Shown: positions 39,225-48,715 of the stretch, piece after piece | Layout: every line of letters begins with the position of its first letter | Position numbering within the stretch: position 1 is the first letter of the stretch | Assembly (NCBI RefSeq): GCF_026625125.1 | Contig: NZ_CP113097.1 | Coordinates: forward strand, 4,450,001 to 4,514,000 | Direction of reading: 5' to 3' | Length of the DNA stretch: 64,000 nucleotides | Origin: Pseudomonas putida | Lineage (GTDB): Bacteria > Pseudomonadota > Gammaproteobacteria > Pseudomonadales > Pseudomonadaceae | Position numbers and translations under genes: made by a program | The notes under the pieces: model-generated | Told to the model about the DNA's origin: nothing | What the model saw: the letters and a program-made list of their open reading frames with translations, nothing else | The model's database searches: none

Positions 39225-40565
39225 ATGAAAATAACCCTGAAACGGTTGGCGTGCCTGGGAGCGAGCTTCACCAGTGCGCTGGCCATGGCCGATGCGGCCA
39301 GCCCGCCGGTGCTTTCACCTGCAATTCCCTTCGACGTCAACGCTACATCCCCCTTCACCCTGGACAACCTGCAACACGCTTTCGATGTGCTGTCGTGGCA
39401 GACATTCGTTGCCCTGAACTGGCCCGCCGGCGCCGACGGCAGCGCCAACACCTCGGCGAAGATCGGCGCGCCGGGGCAAACGGTGTGGGAGTCGTGGAAG
39501 GAGAGCTACGAGATATTCCTGCCCCAAGGCCAGAAGCCGGTCGCCTGGAACCAGAAGGCACCACTGCCCGCCGCCTGCCAAGGCAAGGGTGACCTGCCCG
39601 TGCTGCAACAGATGGGAAAGGTCGCCGGTGTGCTCGACGAATTCATCCAGCCATTCAAGACCGGCCCACTGGTGGACCAGAACGGCACCTACACGCGCAA
39701 CGCGATCATGGTCAACCAGCCGATGTTCGACGACATCGTCAACAATGGCCTGTACAGCAAGGAGGGCCAGCAAGCGTTCCTGAGCAAGCCCGATAACCGC
39801 ATCGCCTTTGCCTGCGGCTCGCAAGAGGCCCAACAGGTCGGCGCGATCATGGTCAAGTCGTCCTGGAAGGTACTCGGCGGCAACGACAACGCCCAGGACT
39901 TCCACGCCGTCGACGCCTTGGTCTACACGCCCGGCAACGCCGACCCGAACAAGGGCGCGGTGATACCCGAGTCGTGCAGCGCGCAGAAGGTCGGGCTGGT
40001 CGGCCTGCACATCGTGCACAAGACCAAAAGCGCGCCGCAGTGGATATGGTCGAGCTTCGAACACGTGCGCAACGTGCCGGAAAAGACCACGCCGATGAAC
40101 GAGCGCAAAGGCCCCTACCTGTTCTACGACGCCCAGGCCAGCGACCGCCCAGTGAACGAGCCACCAGCGCAGCCGTGGGACCCCTCGAAGAAAGCCACGC
40201 CTTCGCAGATTGTGCGCGAGATCCCGCTCACCGCTGCGACCCAGCAGCTCAACGCGCAGTGGCAAGGCGCGCTCAAGGGCACTGTGTGGGCCAACTACCA
40301 GTTGATCAGCACCCAGTGGCCGACCGATGCCGCCGAGGACTGCCAAGTACCGTCGCCAACCAATCCGCTGGGCACGCCTGCGCCGAACTTCCTGGCCAAC
40401 GCCACGCTGGAAACCTACAACCAGGGCACTACGCCGCAAGCTTCATCCAGTTGCATGGAGTGCCACAACAACGCGACCACCCGCGTGACCCAGTCACCGC
40501 GCACCAGCTTCGCCGATTTCACCTTCCTGCTTGAACGTGCCCAATCCACTGGCGCCAAGGAGTGA
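39225..40565 (+). CDS. Secreted monohaem cytochrome c family protein of a three-gene dehydrogenase
   Basis: A 446-residue protein with a signal peptide (MKITLKRLACLGASFTSALA) and one C-terminal haem-binding motif CMECH near residue 414. The large N-terminal region, starting SPFTLDNLQHAFDVLSWQTF, has no motif I recognise beyond similarity to cytochrome-like partners of GMC dehydrogenases. It is followed at 4 bp by a small subunit and then a GMC flavoenzyme, so it likely accepts electrons from the flavin in the periplasm. GAGGAG precedes the start. No other haem motif is visible. Confidence 0.75.
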   Translation: MKITLKRLACLGASFTSALAMADAASPPVLSPAIPFDVNATSPFTLDNLQHAFDVLSWQTFVALNWPAGADGSANTSAKIGAPGQTVWESWKESYEIFLPQGQKPVAWNQKAPLPAACQGKGDLPVLQQMGKVAGVLDEFIQPFKTGPLVDQNGTYTRNAIMVNQPMFDDIVNNGLYSKEGQQAFLSKPDNRIAFACGSQEAQQVGAIMVKSSWKVLGGNDNAQDFHAVDALVYTPGNADPNKGAVIPESCSAQKVGLVGLHIVHKTKSAPQWIWSSFEHVRNVPEKTTPMNERKGPYLFYDAQASDRPVNEPPAQPWDPSKKATPSQIVREIPLTAATQQLNAQWQGALKGTVWANYQLISTQWPTDAAEDCQVPSPTNPLGTPAPNFLANATLETYNQGTTPQASSSCMECHNNATTRVTQSPRTSFADFTFLLERAQSTGAKE

Positions 40566-40569
40566 TGCC

Positions 40570-41061
40570 ATGAGCGACACTAACCTGCAGAACTTCATCG
40601 ACCTGTCCGCCATCCTCACCGGCCTGTCAGCAGAGCTGCTGGCGCCTTCGGTGGACCCGATCAACCTGCCGCCGGTGTTCTTCGCCACCGCCCAGCAAGG
40701 GATGGGGACCGCAGCGTTCAGCAACCTGCTGGAGCTGTACGTCAGTATCAAGGGCCAAACCCCGGCGCAAATCGCCAGCGCCGTACTCGGCAATGCGGAC
40801 CCGCAGATCGCCCAAGGCGCCCGTTCGATCATGAAGCTGTGGCTGCTCGGCAGTTGGTACCAGCCATATGACCAAGGCAGCAAGCGCAAGGGTGACACCC
40901 GCGTGGTGTCTGACCAAGCCTACAAGCAAAGCTGGGCGTGGAAGATCGCCCAGTCTCACCCCATGGGCTATAGCCAGTACCACTTCGGCTACTGGGCCGA
41001 GCAGCCACCGACCCTCAAACAATTCACCGGTGTCGACGCCAAGGAAGGGCAGCAGCCATGA
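40570..41061 (+). CDS. Small (gamma) subunit of FAD-linked dehydrogenase, sorbitol dehydrogenase family
   Basis: A 163-residue helical protein resembling the small subunit of three-component FAD dehydrogenases (sorbitol or gluconate dehydrogenase type): FIDLSAILTGLS at the start and MKLWLLGSWY in the middle. These subunits usually carry a Tat signal that takes the folded flavoprotein to the periplasm; none is present here. It starts 4 bp after the cytochrome gene, with an AAGGAG site, and overlaps the GMC gene by 4 bp. Confidence 0.75.
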   Translation: MSDTNLQNFIDLSAILTGLSAELLAPSVDPINLPPVFFATAQQGMGTAAFSNLLELYVSIKGQTPAQIASAVLGNADPQIAQGARSIMKLWLLGSWYQPYDQGSKRKGDTRVVSDQAYKQSWAWKIAQSHPMGYSQYHFGYWAEQPPTLKQFTGVDAKEGQQP

Positions 41062-43316
41062 GCAACGTACACACCCAGAATATCGAAACCGCCGATGTGA
41101 TCGTGGTGGGCGCCGGCATGGCCGGCAGCGTCATGGCCTACCAGTTGGGCCTGGCCGGCTTGAAAGTGCTGGTGCTCGAGTCGGGCCCGGCAATCCCGCC
41201 CAACCGCAGCGAGTATCTGGAGCGTTTCTACACTGCCGTGCTCAAGTCGCCGGAGTCGCCCTACCCGCCGGAGCAGACCGAGCAGACCCCGGCCACCCAG
41301 TTCGCCCCGCGCGCGACGATCCAGGACTTGATCACCGCCGGCAGCACCGACCCTGACAAGGTGCAGAAAAGCTACCTGGTTCAGAAGGGGCCGCAACTGT
41401 TCGCCAGCACCTACGAACGGGTAGGCGGCGGCACCATGTGGCACTGGATGGGCACCGCCCTGCGCCTGTTGCCCAACGACTTTCGCATGCGCACTGCGTA
41501 CAACGTCGGGGTCGACTGGCCGATCAGCTACGACGACCTGCAGACCGCCTACTGCCGCGCCGAGGAGGAAATGGGCGTTTCCGCCGATGTCGCCTCGCAG
41601 GCCTACCTGGGCGTGACCTTCCCGCAGGGGTATGAATACAGCATGCACGGCATCCCGCCGTCGCTGGTCGACCAGGGCCTGGGCAAGAACGTCACGGGCG
41701 CGGTGTACCAGAGCCCGGAGAAAGCACCGGACGGCAAGCCGTACCCCGGTGTCACGCTCAACGTCCGGCAGACCCCGGCCGGGCGCAACTCACAGAGCGA
41801 CAACGGCCGCCGGGTGTGTGCCGGTAACACCAGCTGCACGCCGATCTGCCCGATCCAGGCCAAGTACGACGCCACCGTAACCATGGCCAAGGCACTGGAT
41901 ACCGGCAATGTGCGCATCCTTTACCAGACCGTGGCGAGCCAGGTGCAGGTCGATGCCAATGGGGTCACGGGGATTGATTTCATCCAGTACCAGAACAATG
42001 GCACGCGTCAGAACGGCACGGCCCAGGGTAAGCGCTACGTGATCGCCGCCCACGCGATCGAAACGCCGAAGCTGTTACTCAACTCCATCGGCCCCAACAG
42101 CCCTAAAGGGGTCGCCAACAGCAGCGGCCAGGTTGGCCAGGCGTTGGCGGACCACCCGGTGTACCTGGCCTGGGGCCTGATGCCCGAAGGCGAGCCGCTG
42201 TTCCCGTTCCGCGGGCCGTTGTCCACCTCGGGGATCGAGGATATGCGCGATGGCCCGTTCCGCAGCCAGCGTGCCGCTTGGCGTATCGAGATCGGCAACG
42301 AAGGTTGGAACTGGTCGGTGAACGACCCCTACGCCTCGGTCTGCGATTTCATCGACGGCACCAACGACGGCGGCGCTAACCCCAACAACCTGGCGTTGTC
42401 TGGCGAGGCGCTGGTGCAGCAGCTCAACAGCGTGCTGACCCGCCAGTTCCGTCTGGGCTTCTTGATCGAGCAGGTGGAGGAAGACCCTGACCATGCGCTG
42501 TGCCGGGTGGAGCGCAGCACGGAGTTCACCGACGGCCTGGGCCTGCCCCGCCCGCAGATCACCTACGCGCTGTCCGACTACACCAAGGAGGGCTTCAAAC
42601 AAGCGCGCCTGGCCGCCACCCATATCATCACCAAACTGATGGGTGCCACCGAGCTGACCAACCTGAACCCTGAACTCAAGCCCGGTTCGCAAACGGTGTT
42701 CAACTACGACGGCCAGAACTACGCGTTCTTCGGCGCTGGCCACCTGATGGGCACCTACCGCATGGGCGCGGACCGCACCAAATCGGTGGTGGACAAGGAC
42801 CAGCGCAGCTGGGACCACCCCAACCTGTTTCTGGTCGGCGACGGCGTATTCCCCACCACCGGCACGGCCAACCCAACCTTGACCATCACCGCGCTGACGT
42901 TCCAGGCGGCCGACGTGGTGGCCAGCGACCTGCTCAAACGCACGCTGCAGGTGCAGGCCAACCAGGCATGGCAGGCCACGGGCATGCAGGTCAATGGGCA
43001 AAGCTGGCAGCTGGCGGTGTGTACGGGCGGGCAGTGGACGGCCAACCCGGCCACCGGCATGGTAGGCGCGAAGGGCAACCCGGCGTTGATCGCCAAGCCG
43101 GGCTACACCCTGCCGGGGCAGAACGAAGGGGCATTGATCGGGCGCATCGGCAGCAACGGCGTGCCGTTCCTGGTGGGTGATCAGGTGCAATTGCCGCGCG
43201 GCCAGCAGGGTGAATTGCAGCTGTGCATCAACGACGACCTGGCTGGGCGTTATGGGGCTGGCCTGAGCGATAACCTGGGCAGCCTGTCGGTGGAGGTGCG
43301 TTTCGGGGCGCTCTAG
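41058..43316 (+). CDS. GMC family FAD oxidoreductase with C-terminal PA-IL-like lectin domain
   Basis: A 752-residue protein. Residues about 12-625 are a GMC dehydrogenase: FAD motif VVVGAGMAGSVMAYQLG, substrate-side GGGTMWHWMG, and the C-terminal GMC block with GHLMGTYRMG, DGVFPTTGTANPTLT. Residues about 630-752 resemble the calcium-dependent galactose lectin LecA/PA-IL: a GALIGRIGSNG strand pair and a calcium-loop segment NDDLAGRYGAGLSDNLGS, matching the LecA pattern of Asn-Asp, Gly-x-Tyr-Gly, Asn and Gly-Ser. No signal peptide is visible. It forms an operon with the cytochrome and small subunit. The substrate is likely a sugar, polyol or glycoconjugate (inference). Confidence 0.82.
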   Translation: MSNVHTQNIETADVIVVGAGMAGSVMAYQLGLAGLKVLVLESGPAIPPNRSEYLERFYTAVLKSPESPYPPEQTEQTPATQFAPRATIQDLITAGSTDPDKVQKSYLVQKGPQLFASTYERVGGGTMWHWMGTALRLLPNDFRMRTAYNVGVDWPISYDDLQTAYCRAEEEMGVSADVASQAYLGVTFPQGYEYSMHGIPPSLVDQGLGKNVTGAVYQSPEKAPDGKPYPGVTLNVRQTPAGRNSQSDNGRRVCAGNTSCTPICPIQAKYDATVTMAKALDTGNVRILYQTVASQVQVDANGVTGIDFIQYQNNGTRQNGTAQGKRYVIAAHAIETPKLLLNSIGPNSPKGVANSSGQVGQALADHPVYLAWGLMPEGEPLFPFRGPLSTSGIEDMRDGPFRSQRAAWRIEIGNEGWNWSVNDPYASVCDFIDGTNDGGANPNNLALSGEALVQQLNSVLTRQFRLGFLIEQVEEDPDHALCRVERSTEFTDGLGLPRPQITYALSDYTKEGFKQARLAATHIITKLMGATELTNLNPELKPGSQTVFNYDGQNYAFFGAGHLMGTYRMGADRTKSVVDKDQRSWDHPNLFLVGDGVFPTTGTANPTLTITALTFQAADVVASDLLKRTLQVQANQAWQATGMQVNGQSWQLAVCTGGQWTANPATGMVGAKGNPALIAKPGYTLPGQNEGALIGRIGSNGVPFLVGDQVQLPRGQQGELQLCINDDLAGRYGAGLSDNLGSLSVEVRFGAL

Positions 43317-43331
43317 GCAATGTCGTACCAA

Positions 43332-43368
43332 CCCCACACTGCTCGGGCAATGGCGCAGCAGTGTGGGG
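43332..43368 (+). terminator. Hairpin after the GMC operon
   Basis: Perfect 12-bp arms CCCCACACTGCT (43332-43343) and AGCAGTGTGGGG (43357-43368) lie 16 bp past the GMC stop. No clean T-run follows, so termination strength is uncertain. Confidence 0.6.
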
Positions 43369-43469
43369 GTGGTCTCTCAGCCCAGGTGGGCCAGCGGTTC
43401 GCGGCAACGTGCGCGCAATTCACGCGCACTTTCGTCCGCTGGGGGTCACTTGACGTTGTCTGCAGCCTC

Positions 43470-44372
43470 TTAACTACAACGGCCCCTGAAGTACTCACTG
43501 AGAAACTCCACCGTTACTTTCACCTTCGCCGAATTGAGCAACGGTGATGTGTATACGGCCCAGATATCCGCAGCCTGCCGATACTCACCGAGCACCTGCA
43601 CCAACCGTTCTGATAGCAAGTCATCTTTGATGTCCCACCTCGAACGCAGCAATATCCCACGGCCATCCAGGCACCACTGCCGAGCGATTTCACCGTTGTT
43701 GGTCGACAAGCTGCCGGTCACCTTCACCGTCTCCGGGCCTCGGGGGCCCGTCAGGTTCCATACGCCAAAGGGGTGGTCGCGCTCCTTGATCACCAGGCAA
43801 TCGTGGTGCCCGAGATCCGCCAGCGAAGCAGGTGTGCCATGGGCACGCAGGTACTGCGGGCTGGCGCACAACACGCGATGATTCTGCGCCAGCGGCTTGG
43901 CGATGACATGGGGGGCAAGGTCGTTACCCACCCGGATGTCCAGGTCCACGCCCTCCTCCACCAAGTCGACCAAGCGGTCGTGAACATCGAGGCGAATATC
44001 CAGGCCCGGGTAGCGCGCGCTCAACTCCGCCAATGCCGGCGCCACCATCCGCCGCCCGAGGCCGGCGCTACTCACTACCTTCAGCAAGCCCTTGGGCTCG
44101 CCGTGAAGGGCATCGATCTCATCACCCAGTTGGCTGACCTGATACAGCAGTTGCTGCGCCCAGCGGCTGACCCGCTCCCCCTCGTCGGTCAGCGTCACAC
44201 TGCGGGTGGAGCGGTGCAACAGGCGCAGGTTCAGGTCTTGCTCTAGTGCCCGAATACGCTTGCTGACGAACGCGGGTGACATCCCCAGTTCGTCTGCGAC
44301 GCCGGTGAAGCTGGACCGACGCGCGACCAGCAGGAATACCTCAAGGTCGTGCAAGTTAGGTAGATTGTTCAC
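43470..44372 (-). CDS. LysR family regulator divergent from tartrate dehydrogenase
   Basis: A 300-residue LysR-type activator resembling TtuA/DmlR: helix-turn-helix in SSFTGVADELGMSPAFVSKR (residues about 20-39) and an effector domain from about residue 90. It is divergent from the tartrate/D-malate dehydrogenase gene with 93 bp between the starts, the classic arrangement for a LysR activator and its target. It probably senses tartrate or D-malate. Confidence 0.88.
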   Translation of the reverse strand: MNNLPNLHDLEVFLLVARRSSFTGVADELGMSPAFVSKRIRALEQDLNLRLLHRSTRSVTLTDEGERVSRWAQQLLYQVSQLGDEIDALHGEPKGLLKVVSSAGLGRRMVAPALAELSARYPGLDIRLDVHDRLVDLVEEGVDLDIRVGNDLAPHVIAKPLAQNHRVLCASPQYLRAHGTPASLADLGHHDCLVIKERDHPFGVWNLTGPRGPETVKVTGSLSTNNGEIARQWCLDGRGILLRSRWDIKDDLLSERLVQVLGEYRQAADIWAVYTSPLLNSAKVKVTVEFLSEYFRGRCS

Positions 44373-44465
44373 GATTCAGAAACCAAGTTTCAACGTAGGA
44401 GCTGATTTTGTCCGAAATGAATAAGATTAGCCTAGGGCTTCCTTCATCGAACAGAGCCCCTGCCC

Positions 44466-45560
44466 ATGATCACGCACCCTTTTCGCATTGCCGCCATCCC
44501 TGGTGACGGTATTGGCCTCGAAGTCCTGCCTGAGGGCATTCGTGTGCTGGAAACCGCGGCGCACAAGCACGGTCTGGCGTTGCAGTTCGACACGTTCGAA
44601 TGGGCCAGCTGCGACTACTACCTGCAACATGGCAAGATGATGCCCGACGACTGGGCCGAGCAACTCAAGCACTACGACGCCATCTACTTCGGCGCAGTAG
44701 GCTGGCCTGACAAGGTGCCTGACCATGTCTCCCTGTGGGGGTCGCTGCTCAAGTTCCGTCGCGAGTTCGACCAGTACGTGAACATCCGCCCGGTGCGGCT
44801 CTTCCCGGGCGTGCCGTGCGCCCTGGCCAACCGCAAGGTCGGCGACATCGACTTCGTGGTGGTGCGGGAAAATACCGAAGGCGAGTATTCGTCCATCGGC
44901 GGCATCATGTTCGAGAACACTGAAAACGAATTCGTCATCCAAGAGTCGATCTTCACCCGCCGTGGCGTCGACCGCATCCTCAAGTACGCCTTCGACCTCG
45001 CCGAAAAGCGCGAGCGCAAACATGTCACCTCGGCCACCAAGTCCAACGGCATGGCCATCAGCATGCCCTACTGGGACAAGCGCACCGAAGCGATGGCGGC
45101 TCACTACCCGCAGGTCACCTGGGACAAGCAGCATATCGACATTCTCTGCGCCCGGTTCGTCCTGCAGCCCGAGCGCTTCGATGTAGTGGTGGCGTCCAAC
45201 CTGTTCGGCGACATCCTGTCGGACCTGGGGCCGGCCTGTGCGGGCACCATTGGCATCGCACCGTCGGCCAACCTGAACCCCGAGCGCACCTTCCCATCCC
45301 TGTTCGAGCCGGTGCATGGTTCTGCGCCAGACATCTTTGGCAAGAACATCGCCAACCCGATCGCAATGATCTGGTCCGGGGCCATGATGCTGGAGTTTCT
45401 GGGCCAAGGCGATGAGCGTTACCAGCGCGCCCACGACGACATGCTCCAGGCCATCGAACGCGTGATCGCCGAGGGTTCGGTCACACCTGACATGGGGGGT
45501 TCACTCTCCACCCAGCAGGTGGGCGCCGCCATCAGTGACACCCTGGCCCGGCTGGATTGA
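44466..45560 (+). CDS. ttuC: Tartrate dehydrogenase / D-malate decarboxylating dehydrogenase
   Basis: NAD-dependent beta-decarboxylating dehydrogenase of the isocitrate/isopropylmalate family, 364 residues, that handles tartrate, meso-tartrate and D-malate. Visible motifs are AIPGDGIGLEVLPEG at the start, RENTEGEYSSIGG, and the metal-binding SNLFGDILSDLGP. The length agrees with P. putida tartrate dehydrogenase. It is divergent from a LysR regulator, and a GGCATATC/GATATGCC inverted repeat lies just downstream (45581-45612). Confidence 0.9.
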   Translation: MITHPFRIAAIPGDGIGLEVLPEGIRVLETAAHKHGLALQFDTFEWASCDYYLQHGKMMPDDWAEQLKHYDAIYFGAVGWPDKVPDHVSLWGSLLKFRREFDQYVNIRPVRLFPGVPCALANRKVGDIDFVVVRENTEGEYSSIGGIMFENTENEFVIQESIFTRRGVDRILKYAFDLAEKRERKHVTSATKSNGMAISMPYWDKRTEAMAAHYPQVTWDKQHIDILCARFVLQPERFDVVVASNLFGDILSDLGPACAGTIGIAPSANLNPERTFPSLFEPVHGSAPDIFGKNIANPIAMIWSGAMMLEFLGQGDERYQRAHDDMLQAIERVIAEGSVTPDMGGSLSTQQVGAAISDTLARLD

Positions 45561-45781
45561 GCACTGTTCGCGTTGAAACCGGCATATCTGGGGCCTCTGC
45601 GCAGGATATGCCGTCAACCCCTCGGTTTTTGCAATAAAGCACTTTTGCAGCGCCCATTTGTGCGCCCTTGCGCCTGGGACCTGCCGGTACATTAGACCGA
45701 GGGGTCATCCACTCAGCGGCCCAACAAGACCGCCCCTGCTCGCCTCCTGCACCTGCCCACATCCGAATGGGAGTTATGCAC

Positions 45782-46837
45782 ATGACAATATCCACACTAC
45801 GCACCCTGCAAGTTTCCACCCTCGCCTTGCTGATCGGCAGCGCATCGCTTGCCCAGGCTGAAGATTCGATCACCTTCGTCTCACAGGGCGGCGCCTATCA
45901 GGAAGCACAAAGCAAGGCGATCCTGGAGCCTGCGGCCAAGAAGTTGGGCCTGACCCTGAAGCAGGACAGCTCGCCCAAGGCCTACCCGATCATCAAGACC
46001 CAAGTGCAAAGTGGCAATGTGAGCTGGGACGTGGTCGACCTCCCCACCGGCGACTGTATCCGCGGTGAAGAGGAAGGCCTGTTCGAAAAGCTCGACCTCG
46101 CCATGATCCCAAATGCCGCGCAACTGCCCGCAGCCCTCAAGGATGACTACAGCGTCGGCTACATCAGCTATTCCACCGTGCTGGCCTACCGCACCGATGC
46201 CTTCGACAAGGACAACGCGCCGAAAACCTGGGCCGACTTCTGGAACACCGACAAGTACCCGGGCGAACGCTCGCTGCGCAACCTGCCACGCCCTACCCTG
46301 GAGATCGCCCTGCTGGCTGACGGCGTGGCACCCGACAAGCTTTACCCGCTGGACGTCGACCGCGCATTCAAGAAGCTCGAACAGATCAAACCCCACATCG
46401 CCACCTGGTGGACCTCCGGCGGGCAATCGGCGCAGCTGATCAGCGACGGCGAAGTCGACATGATCCAGGCCTGGAACGGCCGTATCAGCGCCGTGCAAGC
46501 AGACGGTGCACCGGTGAAGTTCACCTACGACCAGGGCATCCTCGAAACCAATTCCTTGTGCGTGCTCAAAGGCACCAAGCACCGTGATGCCGCGATGAAG
46601 TTCGTCAACGAATTGATCGATGCCCGCCTGCAGGCCGCTTTGCCGATGATCATCGACTACGGCCCGCTGAACCCCAAGGCCTTCGAAACCGGCGTCATCC
46701 CGGCCAAGCGTGCTGAAGAACTGCCCTCCTCACCCGGCAACATGCAACGCCAGGCCCTGCTGTCGGCCCAGTGGTGGGCATCGGACGCTGGAATCAAGGC
46801 TGAAGAACGCTGGTTGTCGTTCGTGCAGAAGCAGTAA
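45782..46837 (+). CDS. ABC transporter substrate-binding protein, polyamine (PotD) type
   Basis: Periplasmic binding protein, 351 residues, of the spermidine/putrescine family. A signal peptide (MTISTLRTLQVSTLALLIGS, ending AQA) precedes the mature SITFVSQGGAYQEAQ. The ATG at 45782 has GGGAG 8 bases upstream; an in-frame ATG at 45776 is too close to it. It is followed by two permeases. Ligand specificity (polyamine, GABA-like amine or other) is not clear from sequence. Confidence 0.88.
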   Translation: MTISTLRTLQVSTLALLIGSASLAQAEDSITFVSQGGAYQEAQSKAILEPAAKKLGLTLKQDSSPKAYPIIKTQVQSGNVSWDVVDLPTGDCIRGEEEGLFEKLDLAMIPNAAQLPAALKDDYSVGYISYSTVLAYRTDAFDKDNAPKTWADFWNTDKYPGERSLRNLPRPTLEIALLADGVAPDKLYPLDVDRAFKKLEQIKPHIATWWTSGGQSAQLISDGEVDMIQAWNGRISAVQADGAPVKFTYDQGILETNSLCVLKGTKHRDAAMKFVNELIDARLQAALPMIIDYGPLNPKAFETGVIPAKRAEELPSSPGNMQRQALLSAQWWASDAGIKAEERWLSFVQKQ

Positions 46838-46848
46838 TCGGAGGCGAC

Positions 46849-47766
46849 ATGACACAGGCTTATCTCACACACTCGATACCCGACTCAGGGGCAGCCCCCA
46901 TGACCACGCCCGAGGCACTGCAGCGTGAAGAGCGCAAAGAGCACGCCAGCATGTTGCTTTTGCTGCTGCCGGCGTTGCTGATGGTTGCGGTGTTGCTGAT
47001 CCTGCCCCTGGGCTGGCTGGCCATGCAGTCGGTGCAGGGTGATGATGGCTTCACCCTGGCCAATTATCTGCGCATCTTCGAGGAGCGCATCTACTGGGAC
47101 ACTTTCGCCCTGACCTTCAAGATCAGCCTGATCGTCACCGTGCTGTCGATCCTGCTGGGCTTCCCCATCGCCTACGCCGCGGCGCGCCTGCAGGGGCTGT
47201 GGGGCAACTTGATTCTGGTCTGCGTCATCATCCCCTTCTGGACCAGCGTACTGGTGCGTTCCTACGCCTGGTTGGTGCTGCTGCAGCGGCGCGGCCTGGT
47301 CAACCAGACCCTGCTCGACCTGGGCCTGATCGACAGGCCACTGAACCTGATGCACAACACCACCGGCACGGTGATCGGTACCTTGCATGTGATGCTGCCG
47401 TTCATGGTACTGCCGCTGTACGCAGTCATGCGCAAGATCCCCCAGGACCTGTTGCAAGCTTCCAGCAGCCTCGGTGCTTCGCCGTTCTATTCGTTCCGCC
47501 GGGTGTTCCTGCCCATGGCTGCCCCCGGCGTCATGGCAGGCTCGATCCTGGTGTTCGTGATCTGCCTGGGCTTCTTCATCACACCCGAGTTGCTGGGTGG
47601 CGGGCGCACCATCCTGGTGTCGATGCTGGTGCAACGCAACGTCGAGCTGTACCACGCGTGGGGCGCTGCCAGTGCTGTAGGCCTGGTCCTTCTGTTGGTG
47701 GTGTTCCTGATCTTCTGGGGCATCAACCGCTTCATCCCGATCGAACGTGTTCTGGGAGCGCGCTGA
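46849..47766 (+). CDS. ABC transporter permease (PotB type)
   Basis: A 305-residue inner-membrane permease with six hydrophobic helices and the EAA coupling loop QASSSLGASPFYSFRRVFLP, which docks to the ATPase. The ATG at 46849 has a CGGAGG site. An unusually long polar N-terminal tail (about 35 residues) precedes the first helix. Spacing to the binding-protein gene is 11 bp. Confidence 0.88.
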   Translation: MTQAYLTHSIPDSGAAPMTTPEALQREERKEHASMLLLLLPALLMVAVLLILPLGWLAMQSVQGDDGFTLANYLRIFEERIYWDTFALTFKISLIVTVLSILLGFPIAYAAARLQGLWGNLILVCVIIPFWTSVLVRSYAWLVLLQRRGLVNQTLLDLGLIDRPLNLMHNTTGTVIGTLHVMLPFMVLPLYAVMRKIPQDLLQASSSLGASPFYSFRRVFLPMAAPGVMAGSILVFVICLGFFITPELLGGGRTILVSMLVQRNVELYHAWGAASAVGLVLLLVVFLIFWGINRFIPIERVLGAR

Positions 47767-47767
47767 C

Positions 47768-48559
47768 ATGAAAGCCTTGTTTTCCAACCTGCGCATCTCG
47801 AACGTTGTGTTCGGGCTGCTGGTGGCGATGATCCTCGCCTACCTGATCGTGCCAGTGCTTATCGTGGTGCCGATGTCGTTCTCCGAAGCACGCTTTCTGC
47901 AGTTTCCGCCCAAGGAGTGGTCGCTGAACTGGTATGCGGCGTTCTTCCAGAGCATCGAGTGGATGAGCGCCGCCAAGGTCAGCCTGATCACTGCCCTGGC
48001 CACGACCTTGATCTCGCTGCCCATGGGCATGGCCGCCGCCTATGCGATCAACAATTCGTCGCTCAAGATCATCCGCACCCTGCAGATCATTCTGCTGTTG
48101 CCGATGATGGTGCCGATCATCCTGATCGCAGCTGGGGTGTTTTTCGTTTACGCCCGGGTCGGCCTGGTCAGCTCGCTGACCGGCCTGGTGCTGGCGCATA
48201 TCATGCTGGCGCTGCCCTACGTGATCATTGCCTTGCTGGCAGGCCTGCGCAATTTCGACATGTCCCAGGAAATGGTGGCGCGTAGCCTGGGCATGAACCG
48301 CTTTCGCGCATTCATGGCGGTGACCCTGCCACAGATCAAACCCAGCGTGGTATCGGCCACCTTGTTCGCCTTCATCACCTCGCTGGATGAAACCGTGGTG
48401 GCGCTGTTCATCTCGGGCGGCGACAACCAGACCATCACCAAGCGCATGTTCACGGCACTGCGTGACGAAATCGACCCGACCATCGCGGCCATCAGCTCCA
48501 TGCTGATCCTCGCCTCCCTGCTGCTGGTGGTCATCGCCGGGCGCAACAAACAGGCCTGA
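47768..48559 (+). CDS. ABC transporter permease (PotC type)
   Basis: Second permease, 263 residues, with six helices and the EAA loop ARSLGMNRFRAFMAVTLPQI. The ATG at 47768 follows TGGGAGCGCTGAC and lies 1 bp beyond the stop of the first permease, so translation is coupled. Together with the gene before it and the ATPase at 50294 it forms an importer, interrupted by the gabD-like gene. Confidence 0.88.
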   Translation: MKALFSNLRISNVVFGLLVAMILAYLIVPVLIVVPMSFSEARFLQFPPKEWSLNWYAAFFQSIEWMSAAKVSLITALATTLISLPMGMAAAYAINNSSLKIIRTLQIILLLPMMVPIILIAAGVFFVYARVGLVSSLTGLVLAHIMLALPYVIIALLAGLRNFDMSQEMVARSLGMNRFRAFMAVTLPQIKPSVVSATLFAFITSLDETVVALFISGGDNQTITKRMFTALRDEIDPTIAAISSMLILASLLLVVIAGRNKQA

Positions 48560-48562
48560 CCC

Positions 48563-48593
48563 CCTGCCGCTTCGCCTCGAGCGTAGCGGCAGG
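48563..48593 (+). terminator. Hairpin after the permease genes
   Basis: CCTGCCGCT (48563-48571) and AGCGGCAGG (48585-48593) form a 9-bp stem 3 bp after the permease stop. There is no T-run; it may attenuate or protect the transcript rather than end it. Confidence 0.4.
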
Positions 48594-48715
48594 TCCTGCT
48601 GTCACCTCACTCAATTCGGCATCTCTGGCTGCCCGCCCGGGCCAACTTGGCATCGGGCGCTGGCGCCGGCTTCTTACACTTTGCCTATCACGGCAACCGA
48701 GCTACAGGTAACCCT

